From assembly GCF_003815875.1 (NCBI RefSeq), contig NZ_CP033924.1:4340001-4404000 (forward strand): a DNA stretch of 64,000 bases, given 5' to 3'. Below are positions 9,201-16,892 of this stretch, in pieces (the first letter of the stretch is position 1; each line of letters begins with the position of its first letter). Below the pieces are notes generated by a model. The model saw only the letters and a list, made by a program, of their open reading frames with translations. It was not told the DNA's origin and searched no databases. The position numbers and the translations under genes are program-made. The DNA is from Chryseobacterium lactis. Its GTDB lineage: Bacteria; Bacteroidota; Bacteroidia; Flavobacteriales; Weeksellaceae.

Positions 9201-9481
9201 TGTACCATAATTACGGATAAGCTTTCATAGGAAGAAGATTCTACTTTCTTTACATTTTCCAAAGAACCAACGGCATCCTCAATCTTTCGGGTGACGGAAG
9301 TTTCCACCTCTGCAGGTGATGCTCCCGGATAAACCGTAGAAATAGTTACCATATTGGTTTCAAATTTCGGAATCAATTCGTATCCCATGAGCGTATAACT
9401 CAGGATACCTCCCAGCGTTAGAATTGTAAATAATACAATTACCAACGAGGGTCTTTTAATCGATATTTCTGCTAACTTCAT
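6296..9481 (-). CDS. RND efflux pump, inner-membrane transporter (AcrB/HAE1 family)
   Basis: A 1061-aa proton-driven exporter that pulls drugs or other amphiphilic compounds from the periplasm and outer leaflet into a TolC channel. It has the family layout: a TM1 start (MKLAEISIKRPSLVIVLFTI), a large periplasmic porter domain, TM4 with the proton-relay Asp pair (VGILVDDAIVVLENI), a second porter domain, and TM10 with the conserved Lys (MLIGLVAKNAIMIVDFTNAR). Length is typical. It is the last gene of the operon: the adaptor gene ends 8 bp upstream, and a terminator follows. The substrate cannot be read from sequence; HAE1-type multidrug export is the best guess. Confidence 0.95.
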   Translation of the reverse strand: MKLAEISIKRPSLVIVLFTILTLGGILSYTLMGYELIPKFETNMVTISTVYPGASPAEVETSVTRKIEDAVGSLENVKKVESSSYESLSVIMVQLNNGADVDFALNDAQRKVNAILADFPKDVKAPSLNKFSLDDLPIITMSISSDKLNSKDLYDLLDKKIEPIFSRVNGVAQVDLVGGQEREIQVNLDEKKLQGYGLSIGDVQQAILASNLDFPTGSLKTRTTKSTIRLSGKYKSIAEMNSLVVSNKNGAQVRLSDVATVFDSQKDVEKVARFNQFPTILMQVKKQSDANAVAVSESVQKTIKTVEEAYKIQGIKVKVVNDTTDFTLESANHVIFDLFLAIILVAIVMLLFLHSIRNAFIVMVSIPASLVAAFIGMNLMGYTLNLMSLLGLSLVVGILVDDAIVVLENIYRHMEMGKSKIRAAYDGASEIGFTVAAITLVIVVVFLPIAMSSGLVANILAQFCVTVVIATLLSLLASFTIIPWLSSRFGKLEHLTGKNWFEKFILWFESLIDKFTHWITGILEWCLKTTLRRISTVVITFIVLISSFSLVIFGFIGGEFFPPIDRGQFLVQMELSKDATIEKTNQLTLDVEKYLRNDKDVVDLITTVGQQSTGFGGAQATTYQSEVQVNLTDKSERSESTNIKAAKVKRALEEKFTGVEFKTAPIGIMGAENAPIEMVVTAPDNATAVKEATRILELLKKVPGAVDAELSTDSGNPEVQVTLDRDKMASLGLNVSSVGQTMQTAFNGNTDGKFKAGEYEYDINIRFGDVNRQSIDDVKNLMFTNPQGQQVRLSQFADVKMGSGPSLLERRDKSPSVKVRAKAVGRPVGDVANEWAAKFMNGKKPIGVDYIWSGDMENQQEGFGTLGIALLAAIVLVYLVMVSLYDSFVYPFVVLFSIPLAMIGVMVILALTANSLNIFTMLGMIMLIGLVAKNAIMIVDFTNARKAAGATTHDALIQANHARLRPILMTTIAMIFGMLPIALATGAGAEMNKGLAWVVIGGLTSSLFLTLIIVPVVYSLFDSILRRMGKDTKVDYEAEMKAEYVHRELNEDGFTPKHLDK

Positions 9482-9488
9482 AAACCTA

Positions 9489-10550
9489 CTACTTTATAAT
9501 GTTTACCTTAGATCCGTTATCCAGGTTGATCTGTCCACTGGTTACGATTTGCTCACCTCCATTCAATCCGCTTAAAACCTGAACTTTATCACCGTAAATT
9601 TTTCCAACAGTCACTTTAATCATTTTAGCCACTCCGTTTTCAACAACAAATAGCTGTCCTGAACTCACTCCGTTTACAAATGCTTCTGCAGGAACGGTCA
9701 ACATATTCTGAGTTTCTGCACCGTGATTTGTTTTAAATGTAGCTGTGGCATACATACCGGCTTTTAGGTTTCCTCTGTTCTGAACTTCGATTTCAACCGG
9801 GAAATTCAAAGAAGCATCACTTTTAGGAGCGATAAATGTAATTCTACCAACGAAAGAATCCTCCGGTAAAACATTCACATTAATCGGAACTTCCTGACCC
9901 AGCTGAATTCTTCCGATCTGGCTTTCATCCACTAAAACAGATAGCTTTAAACTGTTAATATTAACAATTTCAAACATTGAAGTACCAACGGAAACAACAG
10001 TTCCAGGTTCAACCATTTTTTTATTAATCGTACCACTGATTCCGGCACGGATGCTTGTATCGTTTACTCTTACACCCTGAGCTTTTACTGCAACCTGCAT
10101 GTTTTTCAGCTGCAGCCTTGAGTTATCCAGTTGTTGTTTTGTAACCCCTCCGGTTTTATATGCGTTTTCGTAACGTTGGTTGTCGATTATTGCATTCTGT
10201 AAGTTATTTTGAGCCTGACTCACATCAACTTCAATCGCATCTCTTTTGATCGTTGCCAAAGTCTGACCTGCAGAAACTCTTGAACCCTCTTTTACCAAAA
10301 CATTAACGATACGACCTGCAATTTCAGAAGACTGATTCATTTCCTGCTTAGGAAGAAAAGTTCCGTTTGCTGAATAATCCGTATCAATATTTTCTCTTGA
10401 AACAGTTACGATATTGACGTTGATTTTATCTACCTGCTTGGCAACCTCTTTTACTTCTTTGGTTTGCTTCTCTTTGTTACCAGCAATTTTATAAGCCGCT
10501 AAACCTACAAGTACAGCTGCTACGATGATATATATTAAAGTTTTTTTCAT
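9489..10550 (-). CDS. RND efflux periplasmic adaptor (membrane fusion protein)
   Basis: A 353-aa AcrA/HlyD-family adaptor that bridges the pump and the TolC channel in the periplasm. An N-terminal membrane anchor (LIYIIVAAVLVGLAAYKIAG) is followed by the split lipoyl domain (IVNVLVKEGSRVSAGQTLAT and the RAGISGTINKKMVEPGTVVS half) around a short coiled hairpin, then beta-barrel and membrane-proximal domains (TVPAEAFVNG). There is no lipobox. It lies 6 bp downstream of the TolC gene and 7 bp upstream of the pump gene, so co-translation is likely. Confidence 0.94.
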   Translation of the reverse strand: MKKTLIYIIVAAVLVGLAAYKIAGNKEKQTKEVKEVAKQVDKINVNIVTVSRENIDTDYSANGTFLPKQEMNQSSEIAGRIVNVLVKEGSRVSAGQTLATIKRDAIEVDVSQAQNNLQNAIIDNQRYENAYKTGGVTKQQLDNSRLQLKNMQVAVKAQGVRVNDTSIRAGISGTINKKMVEPGTVVSVGTSMFEIVNINSLKLSVLVDESQIGRIQLGQEVPINVNVLPEDSFVGRITFIAPKSDASLNFPVEIEVQNRGNLKAGMYATATFKTNHGAETQNMLTVPAEAFVNGVSSGQLFVVENGVAKMIKVTVGKIYGDKVQVLSGLNGGEQIVTSGQINLDNGSKVNIIK

Positions 10551-10556
10551 TGTTTA

Positions 10557-11924
10557 TTATAGGTTTTGTAGTGTGTTTAACTCTCCTTTTGCTTTAATGA
10601 CTTTGATCTCAGCTTGTTTATAATCCAGCAGTGCATTGGCATAGTTTTGTTTAGCCTGCGTGAGAGCATTTTCAGTATCCAGAACTTCAGTAAGCGTTGC
10701 CAACCCGTACTGATAGTTAGACTGCGTATTTTTCTGTACTTTTTCTGCCAGATCTACGTTGTCTTTCATGCTTTGGATATTGATGATGGCATTTTCCATA
10801 TTGGAGATCGCATTTTTATAATCTAAGCTCAGGTTAAGCTTTTTATTTTGAATATCCTGATCCAGATCCTGAATATCAATTTCAGCCTGTTGAATCTGAG
10901 CTTTGGTCGCACCTCCCATAAAAATAGGAATCTTAATCGCTACCCCAATAGAAGCATAGTCTCCCCAGTTGGTTCCCTGATTTGATCCTGATGTATAGGG
11001 GAATTTATTTCCCAGTCCTTGCCATCCGTAGTTTGCAGTAAGTCCTACCGTAGGATAAAGATTGGCTACCGTTGCTTTTTTGCTGTACTCTAAAAGTTCT
11101 CTTTGTTTGTTTAAAACTTTTAATTCTGAACGGGTTTCCAAATTAACATTCGTTCCCAGGAGTTCAGAATTAGGTACAATTTCTTTTTGTTCAAGCTCAA
11201 TAGAGTTTTCAATAGGAATTCCCATATAAAACTTCAATGAGTTCTTTGAAACCTCAACAGCATTAATCAATTGCTGCTTGTTGGATTTAATATTGGTAAG
11301 CTGAACATTCGTACGATCCAGATCTATTGGTTTTGCCAACCCGTTATCTACCAAACTTTTGATTACATTTCTAACGCGTTCAGTATTTGAATAACTATCT
11401 TCTACCGTTTTAAGATTCTCTTCCTGAACAAATACCTGATAGTATGCAGTCGCAACGTTCTCAATGATTTGTTCATTGGTCAATTCGGAATTTAAAAGGT
11501 AAAATTCTCTGGTTGATTTGGCTGCCTTAAGACCAATAAAAACTCTCTGATCAAAAATATTCTGGTTAAGAGTCACCACGTTTACAGATTGCCATTTTGT
11601 TCCGAAAGCAACCGGAATAAGCTCTCCGGGCTTACCTACGATCTCTCCGGGAAGAACAGTCTTTTGTAAAATAGGATTGTAGGTGTTATTTATAGTTGCA
11701 CTGATCTGAGGTAAAGCACCGGCTCTGGCCTCATCAATCTTATATTCGGCTTTTTTGACTTGTAAGGCGGCTTTTTTAGCTTCTGCCTTATTTTGAAGTG
11801 CCTGCTTAATTGCTTCCTGCAGAGAAACCTGCTGCTGGGCTGACACCGATGAAAAGCCGAAAATCATAAATGCTGCAGCTATCCCAATTTTTAGCTTTAT
11901 AGCAGTTATCCGTTTTCTTTTCAT
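10557..11924 (-). CDS. TolC-family outer-membrane efflux channel
   Basis: A 455-aa TolC/OEP-type channel, the exit duct of the pump. It has an N-terminal signal segment (KIGIAAAFMIFGFSSVSAQQ) and two similar long alpha-helical halves, typical of the trimeric tunnel, with the usual mid-protein signature (NLYPTVGLTANYGW) and C-terminal helix rich in Gln and Asn (TLTEVLDTENALTQAKQNYA). It is the first structural gene of the operon after the TetR gene, from which it is separated by 92 bp, enough for an internal promoter, although none matching the consensus is obvious. Confidence 0.93.
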   Translation of the reverse strand: MKRKRITAIKLKIGIAAAFMIFGFSSVSAQQQVSLQEAIKQALQNKAEAKKAALQVKKAEYKIDEARAGALPQISATINNTYNPILQKTVLPGEIVGKPGELIPVAFGTKWQSVNVVTLNQNIFDQRVFIGLKAAKSTREFYLLNSELTNEQIIENVATAYYQVFVQEENLKTVEDSYSNTERVRNVIKSLVDNGLAKPIDLDRTNVQLTNIKSNKQQLINAVEVSKNSLKFYMGIPIENSIELEQKEIVPNSELLGTNVNLETRSELKVLNKQRELLEYSKKATVANLYPTVGLTANYGWQGLGNKFPYTSGSNQGTNWGDYASIGVAIKIPIFMGGATKAQIQQAEIDIQDLDQDIQNKKLNLSLDYKNAISNMENAIINIQSMKDNVDLAEKVQKNTQSNYQYGLATLTEVLDTENALTQAKQNYANALLDYKQAEIKVIKAKGELNTLQNL

Positions 11925-12016
11925 AATTTTATACTTCGTTTATTCTTTTACTTGTTTGTTCGTTTGTTATTTACTTCTAAATGACGAATCATTTTAAGAA
12001 ATACTTTAGTTTTCAC

Positions 12017-12610
12017 TTAATTTTTAAATAGCATACTGATAATAATTCCTTTTCGCTCTGAAATAATCTTGTCATATTCTTCATCACTGATCATTAAATT
12101 CTCCATAAACAATGGTCTTATGGCACTTGGAAAGACTAATAACGAAACCATATTCAGAATAAACTGAACGGGTGCCATTTTTTCGATGTTTCCCAATTCC
12201 ATTTCTTTTTCAATATCCCTGTACATCTGGTTGAGGATATCTTCTTCAATTTCTCTTTGGTGGCAGGTTCCTTTATTGATCTGCGAAACGATATACGTTT
12301 CCAGATAAGGATACTGAAGGCTTGTTGCAAGACTTCCTTCAATAAACTTGCTGATCTTTTCTTTAAAAGGAAGATCTGCATTCTGGATAATTTTTGACTT
12401 TTCCTGCTCTACTTTCTGAGCTTCATCAAAGATGATTTGAATCAGCTTATCTCTTGATCGGAAATAATAATTGATAAGAGTTCTGTTTACTCCGGCTGCA
12501 TCGGCAATCTCTTGCGTGGTAGCATCAAATTTTCCTTTCACAAAGAACAAATTCTTCGCTGTCTCCTTGATCAATTCCTGTGTTTGGTCTTTTTTTGCTT
12601 GATTTGACAT
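12017..12610 (-). CDS. TetR/AcrR-family repressor of the efflux operon
   Basis: A 197-aa TetR-type regulator. Its N-terminal DNA-binding domain reads LIKETAKNLFFVKGKFDATT, then a helix-turn-helix (QEIADAAGVNRTLINYYFRS); the C-terminal helical domain would bind the inducer. I start at the ATG at 12610 (MSNQAKKDQ), because the longer frame runs back through the promoter. It is first in the direction of the RND operon, and the promoter upstream of it is flanked by palindromes, so autoregulation together with control of the pump genes is the simplest reading. The inducer is unknown. Confidence 0.9.
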   Translation of the reverse strand: MSNQAKKDQTQELIKETAKNLFFVKGKFDATTQEIADAAGVNRTLINYYFRSRDKLIQIIFDEAQKVEQEKSKIIQNADLPFKEKISKFIEGSLATSLQYPYLETYIVSQINKGTCHQREIEEDILNQMYRDIEKEMELGNIEKMAPVQFILNMVSLLVFPSAIRPLFMENLMISDEEYDKIISERKGIIISMLFKN

Positions 12611-12612
12611 TT

Positions 12613-12691
12613 TTGTTAAACAAATTTGTGCAAAATTAAACATTTTTCATTTTTGACAAAATTGTTAAACAAAAAAATTAAACAAATTTGT
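12613..12691 (-). promoter_or_regulatory. Promoter of the TetR-RND operon with flanking palindromic operators
   Basis: On the minus strand a -33 TTTG (12657-12660) and a -7 TAATTTTG (12631-12638) are 18 bp apart. On both sides lie paired dyads: TTGTTAAACAA at 12613-12623 and again at 12662-12672, and ACAAATTTGT at 12620-12629 and 12682-12691. The inner copies fall between the -7 box and the TetR start codon and the outer copies lie upstream of -33. That is what would be expected of repressor sites, though binding is inferred. Confidence 0.65.
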
Positions 12692-12790
12692 ATGATTTGC
12701 ATCATGTTTTTCCGAATTCCGATCATTGAGGTTAACCAGATATTTTTTATGAAAACATCATTACTGTCAATTAATCAAGTATATAACAAC

Positions 12791-12830
12791 AAAAAAGAGA
12801 TCGCCAATTTGACGATCTCCATATTTTTTT
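12791..12830. terminator. Terminator downstream of the cvfB-like gene, T runs on both strands
   Basis: GAGATCG (12797-12803) pairs with CGATCTC (12813-12819). A run of A at 12791-12796 gives a T run on the minus strand, which suits the gene ending at 12864; a plus-strand T run also follows. Confidence 0.75.
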
Positions 12831-12863
12831 AACTAAATAGTTTACTTTTCTCCGGTAAGATTA

Positions 12864-13688
12864 TTATAGTAATTTGATTTTATCTTCCGAAATATCAATA
12901 ATCTTATCTCTGTAAAGACCTCCGATGGCCTTTTTGAAATTCTTTTTACTCATCTGAAGTTCTGCTTTAATTTCTTCAGGAGAAGACTTATCTGATACAT
13001 ACAGAAGTCCGTAGTTTTCTTCCAGTTTATTTAAGATCTGTTGTTTGAACTCATCAATATTTTCAAATCCTTCCGGCTGCAGGGATATGTCTATTTTACC
13101 ATCTTCACGAATTGCTTTAATATAGCCCGTTTCTTCAGATAAAGGATATAACTTTTTGAACACGTCAGACACATAAATTAATCCGATGTATTTTTTATTG
13201 ATAACCACATTCCAGCCCAATTCACTTTCATTCATCATAATCAGATCCACCTTATCTCCTTTCTGGAATGGTAAATCTTCATATTGAGGATTTCTTTTGA
13301 ATTTCGTTGTCCCTGTAATCAGCTCCATATTTTCTTCTACATAGATATACACCAGATATCTTTTTCCTTCAATAATCTTGGTTTTCTGCTGCTTATAAGG
13401 AATGAATAAATCTTTAATGATTCCCCAATCCATAAAAGCACCGCTTGGAAGACTTTGTACACAGCTCATCACGGCAAACTCGCCTACTTCAGCTAATGGA
13501 ATTTCAGTGGTTGCTTTCAATTTATCATCATCCTGATATACGAAAGCCTCAACTTCTTCTCCTATTTCTTTTTCCTCCGGAATAAAGATTTTGGGTAAAA
13601 AAGCCTTTTCACCGGAATCGTCTGTTAGGACCCATCCTGAATTATTTTTTTCTGAAATTTTTAAACTTTGAGTTTTTCCGAGTTGCAT
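12864..13688 (-). CDS. S1-like RNA-binding protein, CvfB/YitL family
   Basis: A 274-aa cytosolic protein with the CvfB layout: OB-fold/S1-type repeats in the first 200 residues (EKAFLPKIFIPEEKEIGEEV; GWNVVINKKYIGLIYVSDVF; SEETGYIKAIREDGKIDISL) and a C-terminal winged-helix domain (PEEIKAELQMSKKNFKKAIG). In Firmicutes, CvfB binds RNA and affects virulence gene expression; its role in Bacteroidota is not established. I start at the ATG at 13688 (MQLGKTQSL). The upstream TTG that lengthens the frame is itself part of the -7 promoter box. Confidence 0.88.
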   Translation of the reverse strand: MQLGKTQSLKISEKNNSGWVLTDDSGEKAFLPKIFIPEEKEIGEEVEAFVYQDDDKLKATTEIPLAEVGEFAVMSCVQSLPSGAFMDWGIIKDLFIPYKQQKTKIIEGKRYLVYIYVEENMELITGTTKFKRNPQYEDLPFQKGDKVDLIMMNESELGWNVVINKKYIGLIYVSDVFKKLYPLSEETGYIKAIREDGKIDISLQPEGFENIDEFKQQILNKLEENYGLLYVSDKSSPEEIKAELQMSKKNFKKAIGGLYRDKIIDISEDKIKLL

Positions 13689-13706
13689 TGATGATAAATT
13701 AGCTGA

Positions 13707-13714
13707 CAAAGGTA
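13707..13714 (-). promoter_or_regulatory. -7 promoter box for the cvfB-like gene
   Basis: TACCTTTG on the minus strand is a full TAnnTTTG match 18 bases before the ATG at 13688. It leaves a very short leader. The -33 position does not show TTG. Confidence 0.55.
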
Positions 13715-13798
13715 CGGAAATTTGAAGATTTCAGCCTACTTAATCCCGCTCTAATCTTTTTTAAAAAAATTAATCTTTCAATAAGCCGATAAAACCAG

Positions 13799-13806
13799 TA
13801 CATTTG
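13799..13806 (+). promoter_or_regulatory. -7 promoter box for the gene at 13823
   Basis: TACATTTG matches TAnnTTTG and ends 16 bases before the ATG. No clear -33 box. Confidence 0.5.
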
Positions 13807-13822
13807 AATAAAATACTAAAAC

Positions 13823-14272
13823 ATGAAAAAATTCTGGATGATCATATTCCTTCTTTCCACATGGGTTGTAAATGCACAAATACTCGAAAAAACGGCCATT
13901 AATCTTGGATATCGGTATACAGGAAGAAATGTTTTACAGGCCGGATTAGAATTCAGAATCGGAGATTCCAGTTATAAATCGCTTGTCCTTGGCCCTTCCA
14001 TGTTGTATACCCGCATTAACCGTGAAGATAAATTCCTTCCTGAAGCGAATATATATTACACCAATAACGGGCAGCTGTACGGAGTTTCCATCAATCAATA
14101 TGCGCTAGAGCCAAGAATCGGGATTTCCTTATTTAATATTTTCTTTCTTAATACCGGGTATGCTTTTCCGATACACAAAGAGAAGTATTTTAAAGGAATA
14201 ACCTTTGGAATCCAGTTTAATATTGCTCCGGCCAAGGCTTCAAAGTTTTATGATCAGATGAAAATGATGTAA
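13823..14272 (+). CDS. Small exported protein, outer-membrane beta-barrel-like, unknown function
   Basis: A 149-aa protein of unrecognised family. It has a clear signal peptide (MKKFWMIIFLLSTWVVNAQ). The remainder alternates polar and aromatic residues in short strands ending in Phe or Tyr (NLGYRYTGRNVLQAGLEFRI; LFNIFFLNTGYAFPIHKEKY; GITFGIQFNIAP), as in small outer-membrane barrels. It lacks the usual C-terminal aromatic residue. It is a single gene between the divergent cvfB-like gene and the convergent SDR gene. Its role cannot be inferred from context. Confidence 0.7.
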   Translation: MKKFWMIIFLLSTWVVNAQILEKTAINLGYRYTGRNVLQAGLEFRIGDSSYKSLVLGPSMLYTRINREDKFLPEANIYYTNNGQLYGVSINQYALEPRIGISLFNIFFLNTGYAFPIHKEKYFKGITFGIQFNIAPAKASKFYDQMKMM

Positions 14273-14329
14273 GCTAATTTCTATATACTTCAAAATCAAA
14301 CATATACCATCCCGGAAACATCTGTTTTC

Positions 14330-15121
14330 TCAGATAACCTTCAAAACCCCGCTATCAGCTCTTAAACTTGCTCCATTTGTTGCTACAGAAAGGGAGCTGG
14401 AAAGGTATACTGCAAGATTAGCAATTTCCTCTGGATGGATGAATCTCTGTAAAAGAATATGTGGATTTGAATTTTGAATAATGATATCCTTCATTTGTTC
14501 AACGGTGAGGTTTTGTGCTTTAGCAATTTGTTCGACAGTTTCAGCAACTCCGTCGGAATAAGTAGGACCTCCAAGAATTGTATTAACGGTAACTGCTGTC
14601 CCCTTTGTAAGTTTGGATAATCCATTACTTAATGCCGACATTGCAGCCTTTGTCACTCCATAATGGATCATATTTTCAGGAATATTCACCCCTGATTCAC
14701 TGCTGATAAAAATAATTCTACCTGAATTCCTTTTGATCATTCCGGGCAGTAGTTGTCTTGATAACCGCACTCCACTCATTACATTGATTTCAAAATAATG
14801 ATACCAGTCTTCATCTGTCACATCATAAAAATCATTTATTCCAAAAATCCCTACATTATTGATGAGAATATCAATATCCGTTAATTCTTCAGATAATTTG
14901 ACAGCATCTTCTCTCTGAGCAAAATCAGCTACAACAGCTGATATTTCTCCTTCCGGAAACTGTTGCTGAAGTTTCTTTTTGGCCTGTTTAATTTTTTTGT
15001 CATTTCTTCCGTTGATAATGACTGATGCTCCTTCTTCCAATAATTGTTGGGCTATAGAAAATCCTATTCCCTGTGTGGCACCGCTAATAAATGCTTTCTT
15101 CCCTTTTAATTGTAAATTCAT
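14330..15121 (-). CDS. Short-chain dehydrogenase/reductase
   Basis: A 263-aa classical SDR oxidoreductase using NAD(P)H. The Rossmann glycine motif is GATQGIGFS (residues about 15-22), the NNVG structural motif is present (DILINNVGIFG), the catalytic Ser lies in IIFISSESG and YxxxK is in HYGVTKAAM. RND at positions 38-40 (INGRNDKK) suggests NADP preference. The substrate is unknown. It lies 44 bp downstream of a TetR-type gene on the same strand and probably shares its promoter, so its expression is likely induced by the ligand of that repressor, perhaps an aldehyde or ketone. Confidence 0.92.
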   Translation of the reverse strand: MNLQLKGKKAFISGATQGIGFSIAQQLLEEGASVIINGRNDKKIKQAKKKLQQQFPEGEISAVVADFAQREDAVKLSEELTDIDILINNVGIFGINDFYDVTDEDWYHYFEINVMSGVRLSRQLLPGMIKRNSGRIIFISSESGVNIPENMIHYGVTKAAMSALSNGLSKLTKGTAVTVNTILGGPTYSDGVAETVEQIAKAQNLTVEQMKDIIIQNSNPHILLQRFIHPEEIANLAVYLSSSLSVATNGASLRADSGVLKVI

Positions 15122-15165
15122 TGTTTTACTTTTGTAATGATCGTTAAATAAATAATTAAAAAAAT

Positions 15166-15747
15166 TTAATTCAGTAACTGCAATTGTAATTCTATCTGAG
15201 TTTTTAAAATCTTCTTGTCCGGATATATTCTACGAAGGGAATTAATTCCACACCAAAACGTGATCAGATATTTTCCCAAAATCTCTGCCGGAAGTATTGA
15301 TTTCACAGTTCCTTTTTTTTGCTGAGCTTCAATAACGGAGGTATAAAGTTTTTCAGTTTCTCTTAATATATCTATGGCTTCTTCCTTTAATTCCTCATCC
15401 ACAAATGTCATTTCAACAAGAGTATTGGCTACAATACAGCCTTTCATATGAGTTTCGTTTTCAGCAATGGCCGTGCTCATAAAGAAATCTTTAATGAGAG
15501 CAACCGGATCTTCACTTTTTTCCAGAACCTCCTTAAATGCCTGCAGTTCTTCTCTTCTTTGCTGAAGACTTTTTTTAAAGAGTTCTTTTTTCCCTCCCTT
15601 GAATGTATTGTACAAACTCCCGGCTCCGGCTCCGGTAGCAAGGCTCAGATCGGCAAGCGAAGTTGCAGTAAATCCTTTTTCCCAGAAAAGCTTTTGAGCT
15701 TTTAGAATTAATTCATTGTCCTGAAAAATATTTGGTCTCCCTTTCAT
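15166..15747 (-). CDS. TetR/AcrR-family regulator, probable repressor of its own operon
   Basis: A 193-aa TetR-type protein. The start MKGRPNIF is the familiar KGRP opening of this family, followed by the helix-turn-helix (SLADLSLATGAGAGSLYNTF) and a C-terminal ligand domain (MKGCIVANTLVEMTFVDEEL, as in TetR_C regulators of the YxaF/LmrA kind). The longest open frame would start at 15813, but that would run through the promoter and operator. The start at 15747 is preferred and actually lies within the perfect inverted repeat at 15745-15778. It is followed by the SDR gene, 44 bp downstream. Confidence 0.9.
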   Translation of the reverse strand: MKGRPNIFQDNELILKAQKLFWEKGFTATSLADLSLATGAGAGSLYNTFKGGKKELFKKSLQQRREELQAFKEVLEKSEDPVALIKDFFMSTAIAENETHMKGCIVANTLVEMTFVDEELKEEAIDILRETEKLYTSVIEAQQKKGTVKSILPAEILGKYLITFWCGINSLRRIYPDKKILKTQIELQLQLLN

Positions 15748-15778
15748 TATTTTTGTAATAGTCATTACAAAAATAATG
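15745..15778 (-). promoter_or_regulatory. Perfect 15-bp inverted repeat operator overlapping -7 box and start codon
   Basis: CATTATTTTTGTAAT (15745-15759) and ATTACAAAAATAATG (15764-15778) are perfect complements around a 4-bp spacer. On the minus strand the upstream arm contains the -7 box TATTTTTG (15768-15775), and the downstream arm contains the ATG of the TetR gene (15745-15747). Repressor bound here would block both promoter melting and elongation. Confidence 0.8.
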
Positions 15779-15949
15779 AAAAAATAGATATGAGAGATGA
15801 AATCTTTTCTCAATTAAAAAAAATTCTGTATTCCAGAGGGGGCTTTAGAGTATTTTATTAAAGAGTTTAATGAATGATCGAAAAGGTTAAAATCCCAATT
15901 GACAGGGTATTTCAGCGACTTTTAAGTGCGAAAGAGTTAATTATTTTCA

Positions 15950-16789
15950 TTATAATTTAGAAATATAATCCATCAGTTCACGTCTACTGTTTTCAAAATC
16001 AAAAGCATCCGTCACTACAAAGTATTTGTTTTTATCCACACAATTACCATACATTGATTTAGCCAGGGCCAGTTTGTTTTTATCAAAACTCATAGATTTT
16101 ACAAGATCCCTGATCTGGGCAGCGGTAAACATGGAGGTACGCATTTGCTGGTTAATGAACTTTATTTTTCCATCATCAAAGCTTTCTTTTCTCTTTAACA
16201 TGTCGAAAAACTGCTGGAAAGTATTATTATCCATTACATTTCCCGGATTGTTCCAGTTTCCGGACTGATTCCCATAAGGGTTGTTCCATACGTCATTCCA
16301 GTCGTTGAAACCATATTGTCCCTGAACAGGATACGAATCCAGCAGATATAGGCCTTCATTCGTGAAAAAATCAAGCACCACTCTGCTGTTATTCCGGAGC
16401 ATCAATGTTGTTCTGTAAATAAGAAAGCCATTGGCATAGATTGATACTGGCATTCTGCCGGATTGCAGGTCGAAAAATCTGTACTTTCCGGAGCCATTTG
16501 CTATCATCTGGTCACCGACTTCAACCATAAAAAATCCTTGTTCCGGGATCCGTAAAAAAACTTCTGCATACCCGTAGTTTCTATTCCATTGGTAGGATGG
16601 GTTCTTTATTTTATTTCTTGGATCAAAAGCATTACGATCGGGAATATTATTCTGTATTCTGGAATGGTCAGGCGACCTCATTTCTGTTGTTGAGGCTTCG
16701 TTTTTTAACAGCTCTCCAGCTTTTCCCGCTTCCTGTGCAAAGGAGCTGATACCCAACAAAAGCATTAAACTAATAAAAATTTTCTTCAT
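15950..16789 (-). CDS. Exported DUF4476-domain protein
   Basis: A 279-aa protein with a signal peptide (MKKIFISLMLLLGISSFAQ). The N-terminal half is a Tyr/Asn-rich beta region (RNYGYAEVFLRIPEQGFFMV; GSGKYRFFDLQSGRMPVSIY), and residues about 190-279 match the helical DUF4476 domain in style (QQFFDMLKRKESFDDGKIKF; AAQIRDLVKSMSFDKNKLAL; DAFDFENSRRELMDYISKL). DUF4476 is widespread in Bacteroidota and has no established function. It is monocistronic: lpdA upstream on the same strand is separated by a terminator. Confidence 0.8.
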   Translation of the reverse strand: MKKIFISLMLLLGISSFAQEAGKAGELLKNEASTTEMRSPDHSRIQNNIPDRNAFDPRNKIKNPSYQWNRNYGYAEVFLRIPEQGFFMVEVGDQMIANGSGKYRFFDLQSGRMPVSIYANGFLIYRTTLMLRNNSRVVLDFFTNEGLYLLDSYPVQGQYGFNDWNDVWNNPYGNQSGNWNNPGNVMDNNTFQQFFDMLKRKESFDDGKIKFINQQMRTSMFTAAQIRDLVKSMSFDKNKLALAKSMYGNCVDKNKYFVVTDAFDFENSRRELMDYISKL

Positions 16790-16828
16790 GTTTTATTTTC
16801 TTAGAGGACAGTCCATTTTTATGCCAAA

Positions 16829-16859
16829 AAAAAGAGAAATCAAATTGATTTCTCTTTTT
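16829..16859 (-). terminator. Terminator of lpdA
   Basis: AAAGAGAAATC (16831-16841) pairs with GATTTCTCTTT (16847-16857) around a 5-base loop, with T runs on either strand. It is 34 bases beyond the lpdA stop in the minus direction. Confidence 0.85.
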
Positions 16860-16892
16860 TATATCTGGATGATTAAACTTTTTAATCAAATA

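Noticed and set aside
15748..15813. 22-residue N-terminal extension of the second TetR protein
   Set aside because: It would translate the promoter and operator and give a hydrophobic leader unlike TetR proteins; MKGRP at 15747 is the usual opening.
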